DNA from: Prevotella sp.
Lineage (GTDB): Bacteria; Bacteroidota; Bacteroidia; Bacteroidales; Bacteroidaceae
Length of the DNA stretch: 64,000 bases
NCBI GenBank assembly: GCA_017619445.1
Contig: JAFZSI010000076.1
Location: 1-64,000, forward strand
Direction of reading: 5' to 3'
The translations under genes and the position numbers were made by a program. Shown here piece by piece: positions 63,919-64,000 of this stretch; positions within the stretch are counted from its first letter, which is position 1, and every line of letters starts with the position of its first letter. The notes beneath the pieces were generated by a model. That model did no database searches, was not told where the DNA came from, and saw only the letters and a program-made list of their open reading frames with translations.

Positions 63919-63943
63919 CGCCTTTCTGTCGAATAGAAAGCGC
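63919..63943 (+). terminator. Possible weak hairpin terminator after the GH97 gene
   Basis: CG-C-CTTTCT and AGAAAGCG form a stem of about 8 pairs with one bulge and a 7-base loop, followed only by AAAAATA on the plus strand. Weak evidence. Confidence 0.35.
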
Positions 63944-63983
63944 AAAAATATGTAAAATGGGGGCTTAGTTGCGTTTTTATGCG

Positions 63984-63991
63984 TAACTTTG
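63984..63991 (+). promoter_or_regulatory. -7 element TAACTTTG of a gene beyond the window
   Basis: GCGTAACTTTGCACCCC closely resembles the metY promoter core (CCGTAACTTTGCACCC). It points rightwards out of the window, so a gene is expected just after base 64000. Confidence 0.5.
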
Positions 63992-64000
63992 CACCCCATT

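Overview
The window looks like a chromosomal segment of a Prevotella-type member of the Bacteroidota. The evidence is promoters of the TTTG-N19-TAnnTTTG kind (clearest at 47190-47220 and 44024-44054), lack of Shine-Dalgarno-like leaders, many short secreted or lipoprotein signal peptides, glycoside hydrolases typical of the phylum (GH36, GH97), a DUF3244-type secreted protein, and abundant short intergenic repeats. No rRNA, tRNA, CRISPR array, integrase or transposase was recognised.

Layout. 1-2110 (minus): a cut DUF3244-like secreted protein and a TPR lipoprotein with a C-terminal helix-turn-helix-like end. 2111-2705: palindromic repeats; the last one, with a U-tract, is a terminator for the next operon. 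2706-6328 (minus): panE, an alpha/beta-hydrolase lipoprotein and a secreted C1B peptidase. 6589-8787 (plus): a GH36 alpha-galactosidase. 8788-43682 (minus): a 35 kb surface-polysaccharide locus, apparently one long transcription unit running from a promoter near 44050 to a hairpin terminator near 8820. 44377-47042 (minus): an FrhB-like iron-sulfur protein and a second flippase. 47251-53181 (plus): dxs, trkA, trkH, manA. 53211-53355: a 145 bp MITE-like element. 53415-55505 (minus): an AAA ATPase plus DUF4435/TOPRIM pair resembling the PARIS defence pair. 55798-58148 (plus): metY-cysK sulfur assimilation. 58247-63913: a DUF1593 protein, a CE2-like esterase, nagB and a GH97 enzyme. 63914-64000: the -7 element of a gene lying outside the window.

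The polysaccharide locus reads as a logical assembly line. Promoter-proximal capE, capF and a wecB/capG gene would make UDP-L-FucNAc; a four-helix-bundle gene is wedged between capF and capG. The distal end carries a bacillosamine-type set (a PglF/FlaA1-like dehydratase, PglE-like aminotransferase, PglD-like acetyltransferase) and a PglC-like phosphoglycosyl transferase that would start the lipid-linked repeat unit. Between them lie two GT4-like glycosyltransferases, a NodB-type deacetylase, a Wzy-like polymerase, a Wzx flippase, a LicD protein and a TagD-like cytidylyltransferase.

The most unusual part is 21047-34933. It holds two related ATP-grasp ligases, each grouped with a CapA-type phosphoesterase that lacks any membrane anchor. 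Next to them is a private acyl-chain toolkit: three acyl carrier proteins, two ketoacyl-ACP synthase III enzymes with intact Cys-His-Asn triads, a malonyl-CoA:ACP transacylase, three short-chain reductases, an AMP-forming acyl ligase and a left-handed beta-helix acyltransferase. No dehydratase, enoyl reductase or elongating synthase is present. The inference is a 3-hydroxyacyl (one-condensation) decoration of an amino sugar, plus ATP-grasp amide-type decoration. GC content drops visibly over roughly 14-39 kb compared with both flanks, as expected for an exchangeable surface locus.
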